Counted from the stretch's first letter, positions 9,602-19,078 are shown. The stretch is DNA of 64,000 nucleotides from an uncultured Flavobacteriaceae bacterium (GCA_905181825.1 CAJIZJ010000044.1:1-64000); one strand, 5' to 3'. Translations and numbers: made by a program. The notes: generated by a model from the sequence alone, not told the origin.

Positions 9602-9949
9602 CTATTCTCTTTTTACCAATGCATAATACTCGTTTTCTAAAGGCAAATATCCTTGATCATAGACAAAATAGTAAACGGTTCCTGATTTGGTGGTGTATAT
9701 ACTTGTAAAATAGTTAAAGTCAAATCCTTTAGCTATTAACTTATCACGTGTTGACTTTGTTTTTTGATGCGGATTAAGAGATTCTAAAATTCGCCAATTT
9801 TTTCGCAATCTGTTATTAATATTACGGATCAGATTTTTTTGATCTTTATTGACACGGTTGTTGTAGCTGTTGCGACAACCATCGCTACAGAATTTCTTGT
9901 CCGTGCGGCCAATAATTAAATCATCACATTCTGGGCATTGCTTTTTCAT
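9602..9949 (-). CDS. Small zinc-ribbon protein (DUF2116-like)
   Basis: A 115-aa protein with an N-terminal zinc ribbon: Cys5 and Cys8 (CPEC), then Cys21 and Cys25 (FCSDGC), a CxxC-x12-CxxxC arrangement like DUF2116 Zn-ribbons. The rest is basic (many Lys, Arg, Asn) and ends in a Tyr-rich beta-like region. A nucleic-acid-binding role is plausible from the ribbon and charge, but it is inference. It is divergently transcribed from ssb across a 179-bp spacer with a good promoter and three phased TACAA boxes, suggesting joint regulation with ssb. A terminator lies 150 bp downstream. Start ATG 9949 is the only reasonable one, directly before the CPEC ribbon. Confidence 0.75.
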   Translation of the reverse strand: MKKQCPECDDLIIGRTDKKFCSDGCRNSYNNRVNKDQKNLIRNINNRLRKNWRILESLNPHQKTKSTRDKLIAKGFDFNYFTSIYTTKSGTVYYFVYDQGYLPLENEYYALVKRE

Positions 9950-9975
9950 TTGGTAACTATTTAATTAGACTCTCT

Positions 9976-10004
9976 CAAAGATACTATAAATTATTCAATT
10001 ACAA
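9976..10004 (-). promoter_or_regulatory. Promoter of the Zn-ribbon gene
   Basis: On the minus strand, TTG (10004-10002) and TATCTTTG (9983-9976) are separated by 18 bp, matching the Bacteroidota -33/-7 consensus. The -33 element lies inside the first TACAA box, so a protein bound to the array would be placed to control RNA polymerase access. Confidence 0.65.
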
Positions 10005-10024
10005 ACGACTACAAGTGTTTACAA
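10000..10024 (+). promoter_or_regulatory. Three TACAA boxes on exact 10-bp phasing (operator candidate)
   Basis: TACAA begins at 10000, 10010 and 10020 on the plus strand. First and third repeats share TTACAAACGA; the middle is CTACAAGTGT. Same-face spacing over three helical turns suggests cooperative binding of a regulator to direct repeats, similar in style to the tandem TnTACA repeats bound by CarH/LitR MerR-family proteins (which use 11 bp). The array sits between the Zn-ribbon gene and ssb. Confidence 0.5.
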
Positions 10025-10082
10025 ACGAAATCAAATAGATACTAACCGACTAATTCTTAAGCGGTGTCGCATATTTGCAAAG

Positions 10083-10095
10083 TCGAATCATTCGA
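10083..10095. promoter_or_regulatory. Perfect inverted repeat upstream of ssb
   Basis: TCGAAT and ATTCGA flank a single C, 33 bp before the ssb start codon and just after a near-consensus -7 (CATATTTG, 10071-10078). This could be an operator or a 5'-UTR element; no regulator is implied. Confidence 0.35.
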
Positions 10096-10128
10096 TAGTA
10101 AACTGTAATAACCTTAAAATTAATAATT

Positions 10129-10470
10129 ATGAACACACTTAGAAACAAAGTACAGTTAATTGGAAACTTGGGAAATGACCCAGAAATAATAACTTTAGAT
10201 AGTGGCAAAAAATTAGCTAAGTTTTCTCTAGCAACTAATGAATCCTATAAAGATGCTAATGGAGAAAAACAAACTAAAACAGAATGGCATAATCTTGTTG
10301 CATGGAACAAGACCGCTGAACTCATTGAAAACTATGTGAAAAAAGGGCAAGAAATTGCAATCGAGGGCAAGCTTACCTCACGAAGCTATGATGATAAGGA
10401 AGGGATTAAAAAGTATATTACTGAAGTTGTGGTAAACGAATTGCTTCTGTTAGGAAAGGCAACTGCATAA
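10129..10470 (+). CDS. ssb: Single-stranded DNA-binding protein, short paralogue without acidic tail
   Basis: A 113-aa OB-fold protein that coats single-stranded DNA in replication, repair or recombination. The diagnostic SSB signature is present: NKVQLIGNLGNDPE near the start, then FSLATNE, TEWHNLVAWNKTAE and GQEIAIEGKL. Canonical SSBs (about 140-180 aa) end in a disordered region and an acidic DDDIPF-type tip that recruits partner proteins. This one stops soon after the OB fold at LLLLGKATA, so it cannot recruit partners in the usual way. That makes it a probable accessory paralogue rather than the main replicative SSB. It is divergent from the Zn-ribbon gene and is followed by a hairpin shared with the convergent LacI-type gene. 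Confidence 0.93.
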   Translation: MNTLRNKVQLIGNLGNDPEIITLDSGKKLAKFSLATNESYKDANGEKQTKTEWHNLVAWNKTAELIENYVKKGQEIAIEGKLTSRSYDDKEGIKKYITEVVVNELLLLGKATA

Positions 10471-10478
10471 AACTCACA

Positions 10479-10503
10479 TACAAGCTCACTTTGTGGGCTT
10501 GTA
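10479..10503. terminator. Hairpin between convergent ssb and LacI-type genes
   Basis: An 11-bp stem (TACAAGCTCAC with GTGGGCTTGTA, one G-T pair) has a TTT loop. T-tracts on both sides are poor, so efficiency is uncertain, but position between two convergent stops favours termination. Confidence 0.6.
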
Positions 10504-10507
10504 GCGT

Positions 10508-11506
10508 TTAAGACGAGTCACGCACCGATAATGTTGAACTAACAACTACTTGCTTTATTTCCTTGGATTTGGTTCTGAGCGCTTCTACCATCATGGTTGC
10601 AGCAGAATTCCCAATCGTATAACTATGTTGGTTGATCGTTGTTAATTCGGGTGTTAGGTTGTGTGCCATTCGCTCACTAACATAGCCAATAACCGCTATG
10701 TCTTTTGGAATTTGTTTTCCGGAAGCTTTTACTGCTTTTAAAGCGGCTAAAGAAGCGTCTGTATCTAACGCAATGACAGCATCTGCGACGTTTGATTTTA
10801 AATATGCTCCCATGACAGCTCCTGCTTGCTTATCATCTGATTCTAACATAATTGCTGGTAAGCCTGCAGCCTCCATGGCTTTTACATAGCCTTGTGCTCG
10901 CTGCTTTCCAACATTTAACTTATGAATCGTAGATAATAATATGATTTCCTTACGCCCTGAACTAATTAGTTTTTGAGTGGCCTCAGATAAAGCAGTGAAA
11001 TCATTCGTGGTTACTTTTCCGCAGTCAACAGAATCAATTACTCTATCAAACATGACTACAGTTTTCCCATTATCAATCACATTGGTGAAGTGATCATAGT
11101 TTTGTAAGTTCTGTGTTTCTTCACAAACAGCTACAATAAAACCATCGACAACGCCATTGGATAACATATTAAAAGTCTCTACTTCTTTGGCATGTGACTC
11201 TTTTGTTAAACACACAATTATATTAAAATTTGTGTCAGAGATCATACTTTCAATTCCATATAATGCACGTGCAAAAAAACTATTTTGTACGCTAGGAATC
11301 ACCACCGCAATGGTGTTGGTTTTACCAGACTTGAGCCCTACGGCGATTTTGTTTGGTTGGTAATTATGTAATTTGGCCAACTCTACAATCCTTTTTTTGG
11401 TAGCATCACTTATTTCATGACTATCATTAAGGGCTTTTGAGATGGTCGAAATAGACACCCCTAATATAGATGAAAGTTGTTTTAAAGTAATATTTGATCC
11501 CGCCAT
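10508..11506 (-). CDS. LacI/GalR-family transcriptional regulator
   Basis: A 332-aa DNA-binding repressor of the LacI family. Residues about 5-55 form the helix-turn-helix and hinge (TLKQLSSILGVSISTISKALN, then NYQPNKIAVGLKSG). Residues about 60-330 are the periplasmic-binding-protein-like effector domain (IAVVIPSVQNSFFARALYGIE, DGFIVAV, VVMFDRV, AVIGYVSE). The start is set at ATG 11506, because the 18 extra codons upstream precede a normal N-terminus. Such proteins usually sense a sugar or sugar phosphate and repress a carbohydrate operon. No sugar genes are adjacent here (ssb is convergent, metG lies upstream on the same strand), so the target is distant and the ligand unknown. Confidence 0.92.
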   Translation of the reverse strand: MAGSNITLKQLSSILGVSISTISKALNDSHEISDATKKRIVELAKLHNYQPNKIAVGLKSGKTNTIAVVIPSVQNSFFARALYGIESMISDTNFNIIVCLTKESHAKEVETFNMLSNGVVDGFIVAVCEETQNLQNYDHFTNVIDNGKTVVMFDRVIDSVDCGKVTTNDFTALSEATQKLISSGRKEIILLSTIHKLNVGKQRAQGYVKAMEAAGLPAIMLESDDKQAGAVMGAYLKSNVADAVIALDTDASLAALKAVKASGKQIPKDIAVIGYVSERMAHNLTPELTTINQHSYTIGNSAATMMVEALRTKSKEIKQVVVSSTLSVRDSS

Positions 11507-11594
11507 AAAAGCTATACAATTAGTTAGGGATAAAGGTACTACAACCTTAGGTCTCAACAAAATTTATAACTTACATATTAGCAGTCGGAGTAAC

Positions 11595-13646
11595 CTAGCT
11601 AATTTTTAAACCATTTGTAGTGTCATGGGTTGCGTCTGGATTCACAAATACGAGCCTTCCTTCAGCCGTTTCAGTCATTAAAATCATTCCTTGACTTTCA
11701 ACTCCTCGTAAGGCACGTGGTGCTAGGTTTATTAATACAGTCACGCGCTTACCAATCACCTCTTCAGCTGTGAAGCTATCGGCAATCCCTGAGACAATGG
11801 TCCGAACATCAACTCCAGTGTCTACCTGAAGCACTAAAAGTTTTTTTGCTTTTGGCATTTTCTTAGCTTCAATAATGGTTCCTACGCGAATGTCTAACTT
11901 TGAAAAGTCTTCAAAAGAAACCGTTTCTTTTTGAGGCTCTATTACTTTATTAGCTATTTCATTAGCCAACTTACTTTGAGCTAGTTTCTCTAACTGGTAT
12001 TCAACTTCTGTATCTTCAATCTTTTCAAATAATAAATAGGCCTCACCAATTTGATGAGAAGACTTCAATAGCGGATCTCCACTTTCTATATCAGCCCATG
12101 TAAGAGGCTCCAAATTAAGCATTGTTTTTAGCTTTTGAGAGGTCCTTGGCAAAAAGGGTTCCGACACTACCGCTAGAGCTGCTGCGATTTGTAGTGCTAC
12201 ATACATGATTGTCTGTACCCGTTCTGGAGCTGTTTTTACAACTTTCCAGGGTTCAGCATCCGCTAAATACTTATTTCCAAGACGCGCCAAGTTCATAAGT
12301 TCTTGACTGGCTTCTCTAAAACGATAACGTTCAGTAGACTTAGAAATGATTTCTGGGTAAGATTGAAGTGTTTTTAAAGTTTCTTTATCTACCTCTAAAA
12401 ACGCATTAGGCGATGGAATGACCCCATCATAATATTTATTGGTCAACACCACTACTCTATTGATAAAGTTACCAAAAATAGCCACTAATTCATTATTATT
12501 TCGAGCTTGAAAATCTTTCCAAGTAAAATCATTGTCTTTTGTCTCAGGGGCTGTTGCTGTAAGTACATAACGCAACACATCCTGTTTTTCAGGAAATTCA
12601 TTTAAATAATCTGGTAGCCACACCGCCCAGTTTTTGGACGTGGATAATTTTTGACCTTCCAAATTTAAAAATTCATTCGCAGGGACATTTGTAGGAAGAA
12701 TATAACTGCCTTCCGCTTTTAGCATAGCCGGAAAAATAATACAGTGAAATACAATATTATCTTTGCCAATAAAATGGACTAAAGTAGTGTCTTTATCTTT
12801 CCAATAAGGCTCCCAATCTTTACCTTCTCTTTGGGCCCATTCTTTGGTAGAAGAAATATAGCCTATTGGGGCGTCAAACCAAACGTACAAAACTTTTCCA
12901 TCAGCGCCTTTGACAGGGACAGGGATCCCCCAGTCTAAGTCACGAGTGACCGCTCGTGGGCGTAATCCATCATCAATCCAGGATTTACATTGACCATAAA
13001 CATTAGGTTTCCAATCTGACTTATGTCCTTCTAAAATCCATTCTTTTAAAAATGCTTCATGCTTGTCAAGCGGAAGAAACCAGTGTTTTGTTTCTTTTAA
13101 GCTGGGAGTTGCTCCCGTAATAGCTGATTTTGGCTTTATAAGATCCGTGGCATTATGAGACGTCCCACAGGCTTCACATTGGTCGCCGTAACTTTCTTCA
13201 TTCCCACACTTAGGACAGGTACCAACCACAAAACGATCGGCTAGGAACTGCCCTGCTTCAGCATCATACAACTGCGCATTTGTCTCTTCAATAAATTCTC
13301 CTTTGCCATGAAGGGTCGTGAAAAATTCGGAAGCTGTTTCGTGATGTATTTTTGCAGAGGTTCGTGAGTAATTATCAAACGAAATACCAAATTCTTTAAA
13401 GGAGGCCTTAATGTTTGCATTGTAGTGGTCTACAATATCTTGGGGAGTGACTCCTTCTTTTTTTGCTTTAATTGTAATAGGCACACCATGTTCATCACTT
13501 CCACAAATAAAAGCCACATCATGACCCTTTAAACGCAAATAGCGGGCATAGATATCTGCAGGGACATAAACGCCTGCCAAGTGCCCTATATGCAAGGGTC
13601 CGTTGGTGTAAGGTAAGGCGGCTGTAATGGTATAACGTTTTGACAT
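11595..13646 (-). CDS. metG: Methionyl-tRNA synthetase
   Basis: Charges initiator and elongator tRNA-Met with methionine in the cytoplasm. This is a 683-aa class I synthetase: HIGH at residues 19-22, KLSTS (KMSKS variant) at 333-337, and a zinc knuckle C144-x2-C147-x9-C157-x2-C160 in the connective peptide, as in E. coli-type MetRS. The C-terminal roughly 110 residues (from [16 protein letters not shown]) form the EMAP-II-like tRNA-binding OB domain that dimerises the enzyme. Length is normal for the two-domain form. It sits alone; the divergent S66 peptidase begins 95 bp upstream, and TATTTTTG in that gap is a possible -7 element without a clear -33. Confidence 0.98.
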   Translation of the reverse strand: MSKRYTITAALPYTNGPLHIGHLAGVYVPADIYARYLRLKGHDVAFICGSDEHGVPITIKAKKEGVTPQDIVDHYNANIKASFKEFGISFDNYSRTSAKIHHETASEFFTTLHGKGEFIEETNAQLYDAEAGQFLADRFVVGTCPKCGNEESYGDQCEACGTSHNATDLIKPKSAITGATPSLKETKHWFLPLDKHEAFLKEWILEGHKSDWKPNVYGQCKSWIDDGLRPRAVTRDLDWGIPVPVKGADGKVLYVWFDAPIGYISSTKEWAQREGKDWEPYWKDKDTTLVHFIGKDNIVFHCIIFPAMLKAEGSYILPTNVPANEFLNLEGQKLSTSKNWAVWLPDYLNEFPEKQDVLRYVLTATAPETKDNDFTWKDFQARNNNELVAIFGNFINRVVVLTNKYYDGVIPSPNAFLEVDKETLKTLQSYPEIISKSTERYRFREASQELMNLARLGNKYLADAEPWKVVKTAPERVQTIMYVALQIAAALAVVSEPFLPRTSQKLKTMLNLEPLTWADIESGDPLLKSSHQIGEAYLLFEKIEDTEVEYQLEKLAQSKLANEIANKVIEPQKETVSFEDFSKLDIRVGTIIEAKKMPKAKKLLVLQVDTGVDVRTIVSGIADSFTAEEVIGKRVTVLINLAPRALRGVESQGMILMTETAEGRLVFVNPDATHDTTNGLKIS

Positions 13647-13741
13647 TGTATGTTATTTATAAGCACAAAAATACATAATATTACTTCTAATTAGAAACAG
13701 AATTTTAGAGAAATTCTTATCTTTACGAAAAGCCCTGTAAA

Positions 13742-14764
13742 ATGATTTTTAAATCTTTCATCTGCTGCCTTTTTCTGTTATCGATTGCTAGTACAGATGT
13801 TCTGCCTATGCAGATCCCTAAAACAAAAAAAATGACTACTAATACTGTTTCTGAGATGATTCGTCCCGCTTACTTAAAAATTGGAGATACTGTTGCTGTA
13901 ATAGCTCCTGCAGGCGTATTGAAACAAGATAGTGAAGTCATTGAAAAAACAAAAACACTTCTAAATAATTGGGGTCTAGAGGTGGTCTTTGGAAAGCACA
14001 TAGAAACAAAAGCAAATCATTTTGCTGGGTCTGATAAAGAGAGAGCTAGCGATTTTCAATGGGCATTAGATCAACCAAATATAAAAGCAATATGGTGTGC
14101 AAGAGGTGGCTACGGCAGCTTGCGAATTATTGATAAACTCAATTTTGAGGGTTTTATAAAATCCCCGAAATGGATTGTGGGGTATTCAGACATTACAGTC
14201 CTACATTCCACACTAAACCATTTAGGCTATGAAAGCATACACGGCATGATGTGTATTAACTTAACAGAAGATGAGCAAGCCATAAAACCGTCTATTGAAA
14301 CTTTGAAATCAGCACTTTTTGGGGCCCTTGATAGCTATGACATAAAAGGCCATAAAGAAAACAAGCTAGGAATTGCCTCCGGACAACTTATTGGCGGGAA
14401 TTTATCATTACTAACGGCCACTCTAGGAAGTAAAACAAGCTTAAATACCAAAGGGAAAATTATTTTTATTGAAGAAATTGGTGAACACAAATACCATATT
14501 GATCGGCAATTACAAAGCTTAAAACGTGCTGGTTATTTCAAACAATGTTCTGCAGTAATTGTTGGAGATATGAGTAAGCTAAAAACCAACAACCCTGAAT
14601 GGGGACAAACTATTGAAGCACTCATATTAGACATTCTAGAAAATACCAATATTCCAGTCGCTTTTGGATTTCCTGCAGGACATGAACTAGAAAACAGAGC
14701 GCTTTATTTCGGACGTCATATTAAACTCGATGTGACTAAAAAACATACTAGGGTCTCATTCTAA
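13742..14764 (+). CDS. S66-family LD-carboxypeptidase
   Basis: A serine carboxypeptidase that trims murein tetrapeptides (L,D-carboxypeptidase, LdcA/MccF family). Visible features are the nucleophile Ser149 in the GYSDIT motif, the preceding WCARGGYGS loop, the glutamate-containing FIEEIGE region and the C-terminal histidine in AGHELEN. These form the expected Ser-Glu-His triad. The protein is 340 aa. The first 22 residues look like a signal peptide or membrane anchor, unlike cytoplasmic E. coli LdcA. If ATG 13832 (residue 31) is the true start, the enzyme would be cytoplasmic. It is followed 15 bp later by YraN in the same direction, a likely two-gene operon. Confidence 0.9.
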   Translation: MIFKSFICCLFLLSIASTDVLPMQIPKTKKMTTNTVSEMIRPAYLKIGDTVAVIAPAGVLKQDSEVIEKTKTLLNNWGLEVVFGKHIETKANHFAGSDKERASDFQWALDQPNIKAIWCARGGYGSLRIIDKLNFEGFIKSPKWIVGYSDITVLHSTLNHLGYESIHGMMCINLTEDEQAIKPSIETLKSALFGALDSYDIKGHKENKLGIASGQLIGGNLSLLTATLGSKTSLNTKGKIIFIEEIGEHKYHIDRQLQSLKRAGYFKQCSAVIVGDMSKLKTNNPEWGQTIEALILDILENTNIPVAFGFPAGHELENRALYFGRHIKLDVTKKHTRVSF

Positions 14765-14779
14765 GAAACCCCTAAACAA

Positions 14780-15139
14780 ATGTCCCAGTCCTATAATCGA
14801 GGCTTGTCTGGAGAACAAACAGCAGCTAACTATCTAAAATCAAATGGGTATAAAATCTTAACCCAAAATTACCGCTATCAAAAAGCAGAAGTTGATATTA
14901 TTGCTCAAAAAGAGGGGTGGCTAATTGCCGTAGAAGTTAAAACTCGAAGTACCTCGGCTTTTGGATCCCCACAAGAGTTTTTAAAACCCGCACAAATTCA
15001 ACGCATCATTGTAGCGGTTGATTACTATGTGGTGTCTCATAAATTAGATTTAGAAGTACGATTTGATATTATCGCTATTGTAGCAACAAAAGACACTTCT
15101 CAAATTGAACATATCAAAAATGCTTTTTATCACTTTTAA
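14780..15139 (+). CDS. YraN/UPF0102 endonuclease-like protein
   Basis: A 119-aa member of the UPF0102 family, whose fold resembles Holliday-junction resolvases and other restriction-endonuclease-like nucleases. Motif residues are in place: GExxAxxYL near 11-19, the N30-Y31 region followed by E37-V-D39, and E52-V-K54 with Arg56 (VEVKTRS), the predicted metal-binding core. Length is typical. The biological role of the family is not established; a DNA or RNA processing function is inferred from the fold. It is translated with the upstream S66 peptidase and is convergent with mfd, whose stop lies 30 bp away. Confidence 0.9.
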   Translation: MSQSYNRGLSGEQTAANYLKSNGYKILTQNYRYQKAEVDIIAQKEGWLIAVEVKTRSTSAFGSPQEFLKPAQIQRIIVAVDYYVVSHKLDLEVRFDIIAIVATKDTSQIEHIKNAFYHF

Positions 15140-15169
15140 GACTATTTGTTGTTAATAACTTAAGCGTCC

Positions 15170-18100
15170 CTACAAAAGAATTGGCTTTAATACTTCTAAA
15201 CCCTCTTGAACAGATTTGATATTTGGAAAACTCATTAAAAGTCGAAGCCCCAAGCGCAGTTGCTTTTCTTTTACAGTGCATAATCTTGGATTCGCTTGAA
15301 CGTATTGTAGCACTTTAGAGAAATGAATACTTTGATAGAAACGACTGTCTTGATCACTAATAAAATACCCAATAAGCCTGTCTTGCTTCATCACTATTTT
15401 CTCAAAACCTAAAGTCGTTGCCAACCATTTAATACGCACACTGTCCAAAAGATCTACTACCTGAGTTGGCAAAGCCCCAAAACGATCAATTAAATCGCGT
15501 TCAAACAACTCTAGTTCAGGTTCAGTTTTCAATGAATTTAATTGTGTGTAGAGACTCAAACGCTCTGTGATATTATTGACAAAATCATCTGGAAACAAAA
15601 GTGAAAAATCCGTATCAACAGTGACTTCTTTTACAAATTCTTTAGTGTTTATATCTTCGTTATATAAATTTTTAAATTCTGTTTCTTTGAGTTCTTCAAT
15701 CGCCTCATTAAGAATTTTCTGATAGGTTTCAAATCCAATATCATTAATAAACCCACTTTGTTCACCTCCCAACAAATCACCTGCACCTCTTATTTCTAAA
15801 TCTTTCATGGCAATATTAAATCCACTTCCTAAAGCAGTGTATTGTTCTAAAGCAGATATGCGCTTTCGCGCATCATCAGTCATCGCATGAAAGTCAGGAG
15901 TAATGAAATAACAAAAGGCTTTCTTATTACTTCTTCCTACACGTCCACGCATTTGGTGTAAGTCACTCAATCCAAAATTATTGGCATTATTAATAAAAAT
16001 GGTGTTGGCGTTTGGGACGTCTAATCCACTTTCCACAATAGTAGTACTGACCAGTACATCAAACTCACCGCTCATAAAATCAAGCATAAGTTGTTCCAGC
16101 TTACGTCCTTCTAACTGCCCATGACCCACACGAATTTTTGCATCGGGTACTAGACGCTGGATAAGCCCCGCCACTTCTTTAATATTTTCAATCCGGTTAT
16201 GAATAAAATAAACCTGCCCTGACCGCTGAATTTCATAATGAATCGCATCCCGAATAATAGTTTCACTCAAACGAATTACTTGACTATCTATGGGGTATCT
16301 GTTAGGAGGTGGAGTGGTAATGACAGATAAATCACGTGCTGCCATTAAACTAAACTGCAAGGTTCTTGGAATAGGGGTCGCTGTCAGAGTCAACACATCT
16401 ACATTGTCTTTAAGCGTTTTGAGCTTCTCTTTGACGGCCACTCCAAACTTTTGCTCTTCGTCTACAATAAGAAGACCTAAATCTTTAAACTTAACTGACT
16501 TATTGACCAGTTGATGTGTTCCAATAATAATATCTAACTGCCCTGATTCTAATTGCTCCAATACTTCTTTTCGTTGTTTGGTGCTTTTAAACCTGTTCAC
16601 ATAATCAATGGTAACTGGAAACTCCTTGAAACGAGCCTTAAATGTCTTGGCATGTTGAAAAGCCAGTATGGTTGTAGGAACCAGAATAGCGACTTGTTTT
16701 CCGTTATCAACCGCTTTAAAAGCAGCTCTTAAGGCCACTTCTGTTTTTCCAAACCCTACATCACCACAAATCAATCGATCCATTGGGCGCTCACTTTCCA
16801 TATCTGCTTTAATATCAGCAGTTGCAGTGACTTGATCCGGCGTATCCTCGTACATGAAGGAGGCCTCTAATTCAAGTTGCATCGAACTGTCCGGCTTATA
16901 CCTAAAACCTGTTTCTAATTTACGCTTCGCATATAGTTTGATTAAATTAAAAGCCACTTCTTTAACTCTTAACTTGGTCTTTTGTTTTAAAACCTTCCAA
17001 GCCTTACTCCCTAGCTTATAAATTTTAGGGAGCTTGCCATCTTTCCCATTAAACTTAGTAATCTTGTGAAGCGCATGAATGCTTAAATACAATACATCAC
17101 GTTCGCCGTAAAACAACTTGATGGCTTCTTGTTTTTTGCCCTCAACATCAATTTTCTGTAAACCTCCAAATTTCCCAATCCCATGATCAATATGGGTGAT
17201 GTAATCGCCTATTTCAAGTTTTGTTAATTCTTTAAGGGTGATGGATTGCTTTTTTGCATAGCCATTTTTTAAATGGAATTTATGATAACGTTCAAATATC
17301 TGGTGGTCTGTATAGCAGACTATCTTTTTATCGTGATCTACAAACCCTTGGTATAAAGACATCACAATTGTTTGACAATGAACCTCCTGATCTACAGTTT
17401 CAAAAATATCGTAAAAACGTTGCGCTTGCTGCGCATTAGAGCAACATATATAATTTTGATACCCTAAATCATGTTGGGTATTTAAATCTTCAATTAATAA
17501 ATTAAATTGCTTATTAAAGGAGGGTTGTGGACTAACGTGAACCTCTACTTTTTGAGTTGCCGCTGTCGCTAGCACAGCATTTGATCCAAATTCAACTACA
17601 GAAAAATCTAGTAACTGAGATTTAAAATTAGTTGAGGTACAAAATAAATCTTCTGGACGACTGTGATTAATTGCTGAAGAAAGTTCTGAATATGCCTCTA
17701 TTGCTTTTTCTTGAAGTGCATCAGTAGCAGCTAAAAAGGCTGAAATATCTTTCGCAAAAACTACTGTATTGGAAGAAATATATTCTAAAAAACTCTGACG
17801 AGTTTCGTTAAGTAATTTATGTTCAATATTGGGTATGATTTGAATTTTTTTAACCGGCTTTATAGAAAGTTGAGACTCTACATCAAAAGTTCGAATGCTA
17901 TCAACCTCATCGCCAAAAAACTCAATTCGATAAGGCTCGTCATTCGAAAAGGAAAACACATCAACAATACCGCCACGAACAGAAAACTCACCAGGGTCTG
18001 TGACAAAATCAACTCTAGAGAATTGATATTCAAAAAGAACCTCATTAAAAAAATCTAGATTAAGTGTTTCTCCAACCGCAAGCTTGAAAGTAGACTTTTC

Positions 18101-18514
18101 AAGTTGTTTTCTCGAAACTACTTTTTCAAAAAGTGCTTCTGGATAAGTAACTATTAGGGCCGGTTTTTTCTGGGAATTAATTCTGCCCAGAACTTCTGCT
18201 CTAAGCAAAACATTTGCGTTATCAGTTTCTTCAATCTGATAAGGTCTTCGGTAGCTCCCTGGATAAAATAACACTTCCTTTTCATCCAATAGCATTTCAA
18301 AATCATTCAAGTAATAAGCCGCTTCCTCTTTAGTGTCAAACAACAATAAAAAAGGCCTCTCTGATGATTTAAAAATTGTGGAAATTGAAAAGGTTAAAGA
18401 AGAACCTAAAGCCCCTTTAAAATGTAGTTTTTCTTTAGAATTGGATATGAAATCACTCAGTTTTTGATGAATCAAAGACTGTTTAAATTTTTGAGAAAGA
18501 ATTGTTTTACTCAA
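15170..18514 (-). CDS. mfd: Transcription-repair coupling factor Mfd
   Basis: Displaces RNA polymerase stalled at DNA lesions and recruits UvrA for nucleotide excision repair. The protein is 1114 aa. An N-terminal UvrB-homology region precedes the RNA-polymerase-interaction domain (GDYITHIDHGIGKFGGL). The RecG-like SF2 translocase follows, with Walker A GDVGFGKT at 584-591, DEEQ box (VDEEQKFG), motif III TLTATPIPRT and motif VI MRGRVGRSNK. The TRCF C-terminal domain ends the chain. It starts at TTG 18514. The next in-frame Met is about 70 codons in and would remove conserved sequence, so TTG is the probable start. A -7 element lies 15 bp upstream, implying a very short leader. Confidence 0.97.
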   Translation of the reverse strand: MSKTILSQKFKQSLIHQKLSDFISNSKEKLHFKGALGSSLTFSISTIFKSSERPFLLLFDTKEEAAYYLNDFEMLLDEKEVLFYPGSYRRPYQIEETDNANVLLRAEVLGRINSQKKPALIVTYPEALFEKVVSRKQLEKSTFKLAVGETLNLDFFNEVLFEYQFSRVDFVTDPGEFSVRGGIVDVFSFSNDEPYRIEFFGDEVDSIRTFDVESQLSIKPVKKIQIIPNIEHKLLNETRQSFLEYISSNTVVFAKDISAFLAATDALQEKAIEAYSELSSAINHSRPEDLFCTSTNFKSQLLDFSVVEFGSNAVLATAATQKVEVHVSPQPSFNKQFNLLIEDLNTQHDLGYQNYICCSNAQQAQRFYDIFETVDQEVHCQTIVMSLYQGFVDHDKKIVCYTDHQIFERYHKFHLKNGYAKKQSITLKELTKLEIGDYITHIDHGIGKFGGLQKIDVEGKKQEAIKLFYGERDVLYLSIHALHKITKFNGKDGKLPKIYKLGSKAWKVLKQKTKLRVKEVAFNLIKLYAKRKLETGFRYKPDSSMQLELEASFMYEDTPDQVTATADIKADMESERPMDRLICGDVGFGKTEVALRAAFKAVDNGKQVAILVPTTILAFQHAKTFKARFKEFPVTIDYVNRFKSTKQRKEVLEQLESGQLDIIIGTHQLVNKSVKFKDLGLLIVDEEQKFGVAVKEKLKTLKDNVDVLTLTATPIPRTLQFSLMAARDLSVITTPPPNRYPIDSQVIRLSETIIRDAIHYEIQRSGQVYFIHNRIENIKEVAGLIQRLVPDAKIRVGHGQLEGRKLEQLMLDFMSGEFDVLVSTTIVESGLDVPNANTIFINNANNFGLSDLHQMRGRVGRSNKKAFCYFITPDFHAMTDDARKRISALEQYTALGSGFNIAMKDLEIRGAGDLLGGEQSGFINDIGFETYQKILNEAIEELKETEFKNLYNEDINTKEFVKEVTVDTDFSLLFPDDFVNNITERLSLYTQLNSLKTEPELELFERDLIDRFGALPTQVVDLLDSVRIKWLATTLGFEKIVMKQDRLIGYFISDQDSRFYQSIHFSKVLQYVQANPRLCTVKEKQLRLGLRLLMSFPNIKSVQEGLEVLKPILL

Positions 18515-18528
18515 TATAAAAATTTTGG

Positions 18529-18536
18529 CAAATATA
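18529..18536 (-). promoter_or_regulatory. -7 element upstream of mfd
   Basis: TATATTTG on the minus strand matches TAnnTTTG. No TTG lies at the right distance for -33. It would give a leader of roughly 8 nt before the TTG start. Confidence 0.35.
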
Positions 18537-18640
18537 GGATATTACAATGTCTTTGTACTAAATTTAAGAGACTCATAACAGCTGTTTTTATTATAATAAT
18601 TAAAAATAATGTAAGTTTACTATCCCTAAACTACATACCT

Positions 18641-19078
18641 ATGACTATTTCAGACTTATTTACTAGCGGGTTCAACACCCGAAACCAAGATCATTTTGCA
18701 GCCATCGTAAAAGTCGCTATGAGTGACGCTACTATATCCATGCAAGAAAAAAAATTTCTTGATCGACTGGCTCAGAAACTAGATATTTCTAAAGAAATGT
18801 ATGCAAGGATCTTAAAAGACTACAAATCACACCCTATTAATCCGCCAGCAAACTTAGAAAAACGAATAGAAAGGCTGTATGACCTAACACGAATGGTTAG
18901 TGTAGACACCATAAACTTCTCTCAAAAAGTAAAACTATTGACTAAGCTAGCTATCGGACTGGGCTTTGCTAGTAACGCAGTTTCTAAAGTGGTTTCTGTG
19001 GCCCTAAGCCGTATCGCTAAAGGAGATAAATATGACCTATTTAAGAAAAAGATTTCTTTTTTAGGAATCCCTAAATAG
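18641..19078 (+). CDS. TerB-like (tellurite-resistance-fold) protein
   Basis: A 145-aa all-helical protein. Motif DHFAAIVKVAMSDATIS, then EKKFLDRLAQKLDIS, matches the TerB/DjlA N-terminal fold, in which acidic residues on a helical bundle are thought to bind metal. Here the pattern is variable and binding is not certain. I chose ATG 18641: the open frame reaches back to 18464, but that extension overlaps the start of mfd on the other strand and is not protein-like. Function of single-domain TerB proteins in Bacteroidota is not established. The gene is divergent from mfd, and its stop overlaps the convergent tesB stop by 8 bp. Confidence 0.8.
   Translation: MTISDLFTSGFNTRNQDHFAAIVKVAMSDATISMQEKKFLDRLAQKLDISKEMYARILKDYKSHPINPPANLEKRIERLYDLTRMVSVDTINFSQKVKLLTKLAIGLGFASNAVSKVVSVALSRIAKGDKYDLFKKKISFLGIPK

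Noticed and set aside
18464-18640. Upstream extension of the TerB-like gene
   Set aside because: It overlaps the start of mfd and its promoter element, and the translation is not protein-like; ATG 18641 is the better start.
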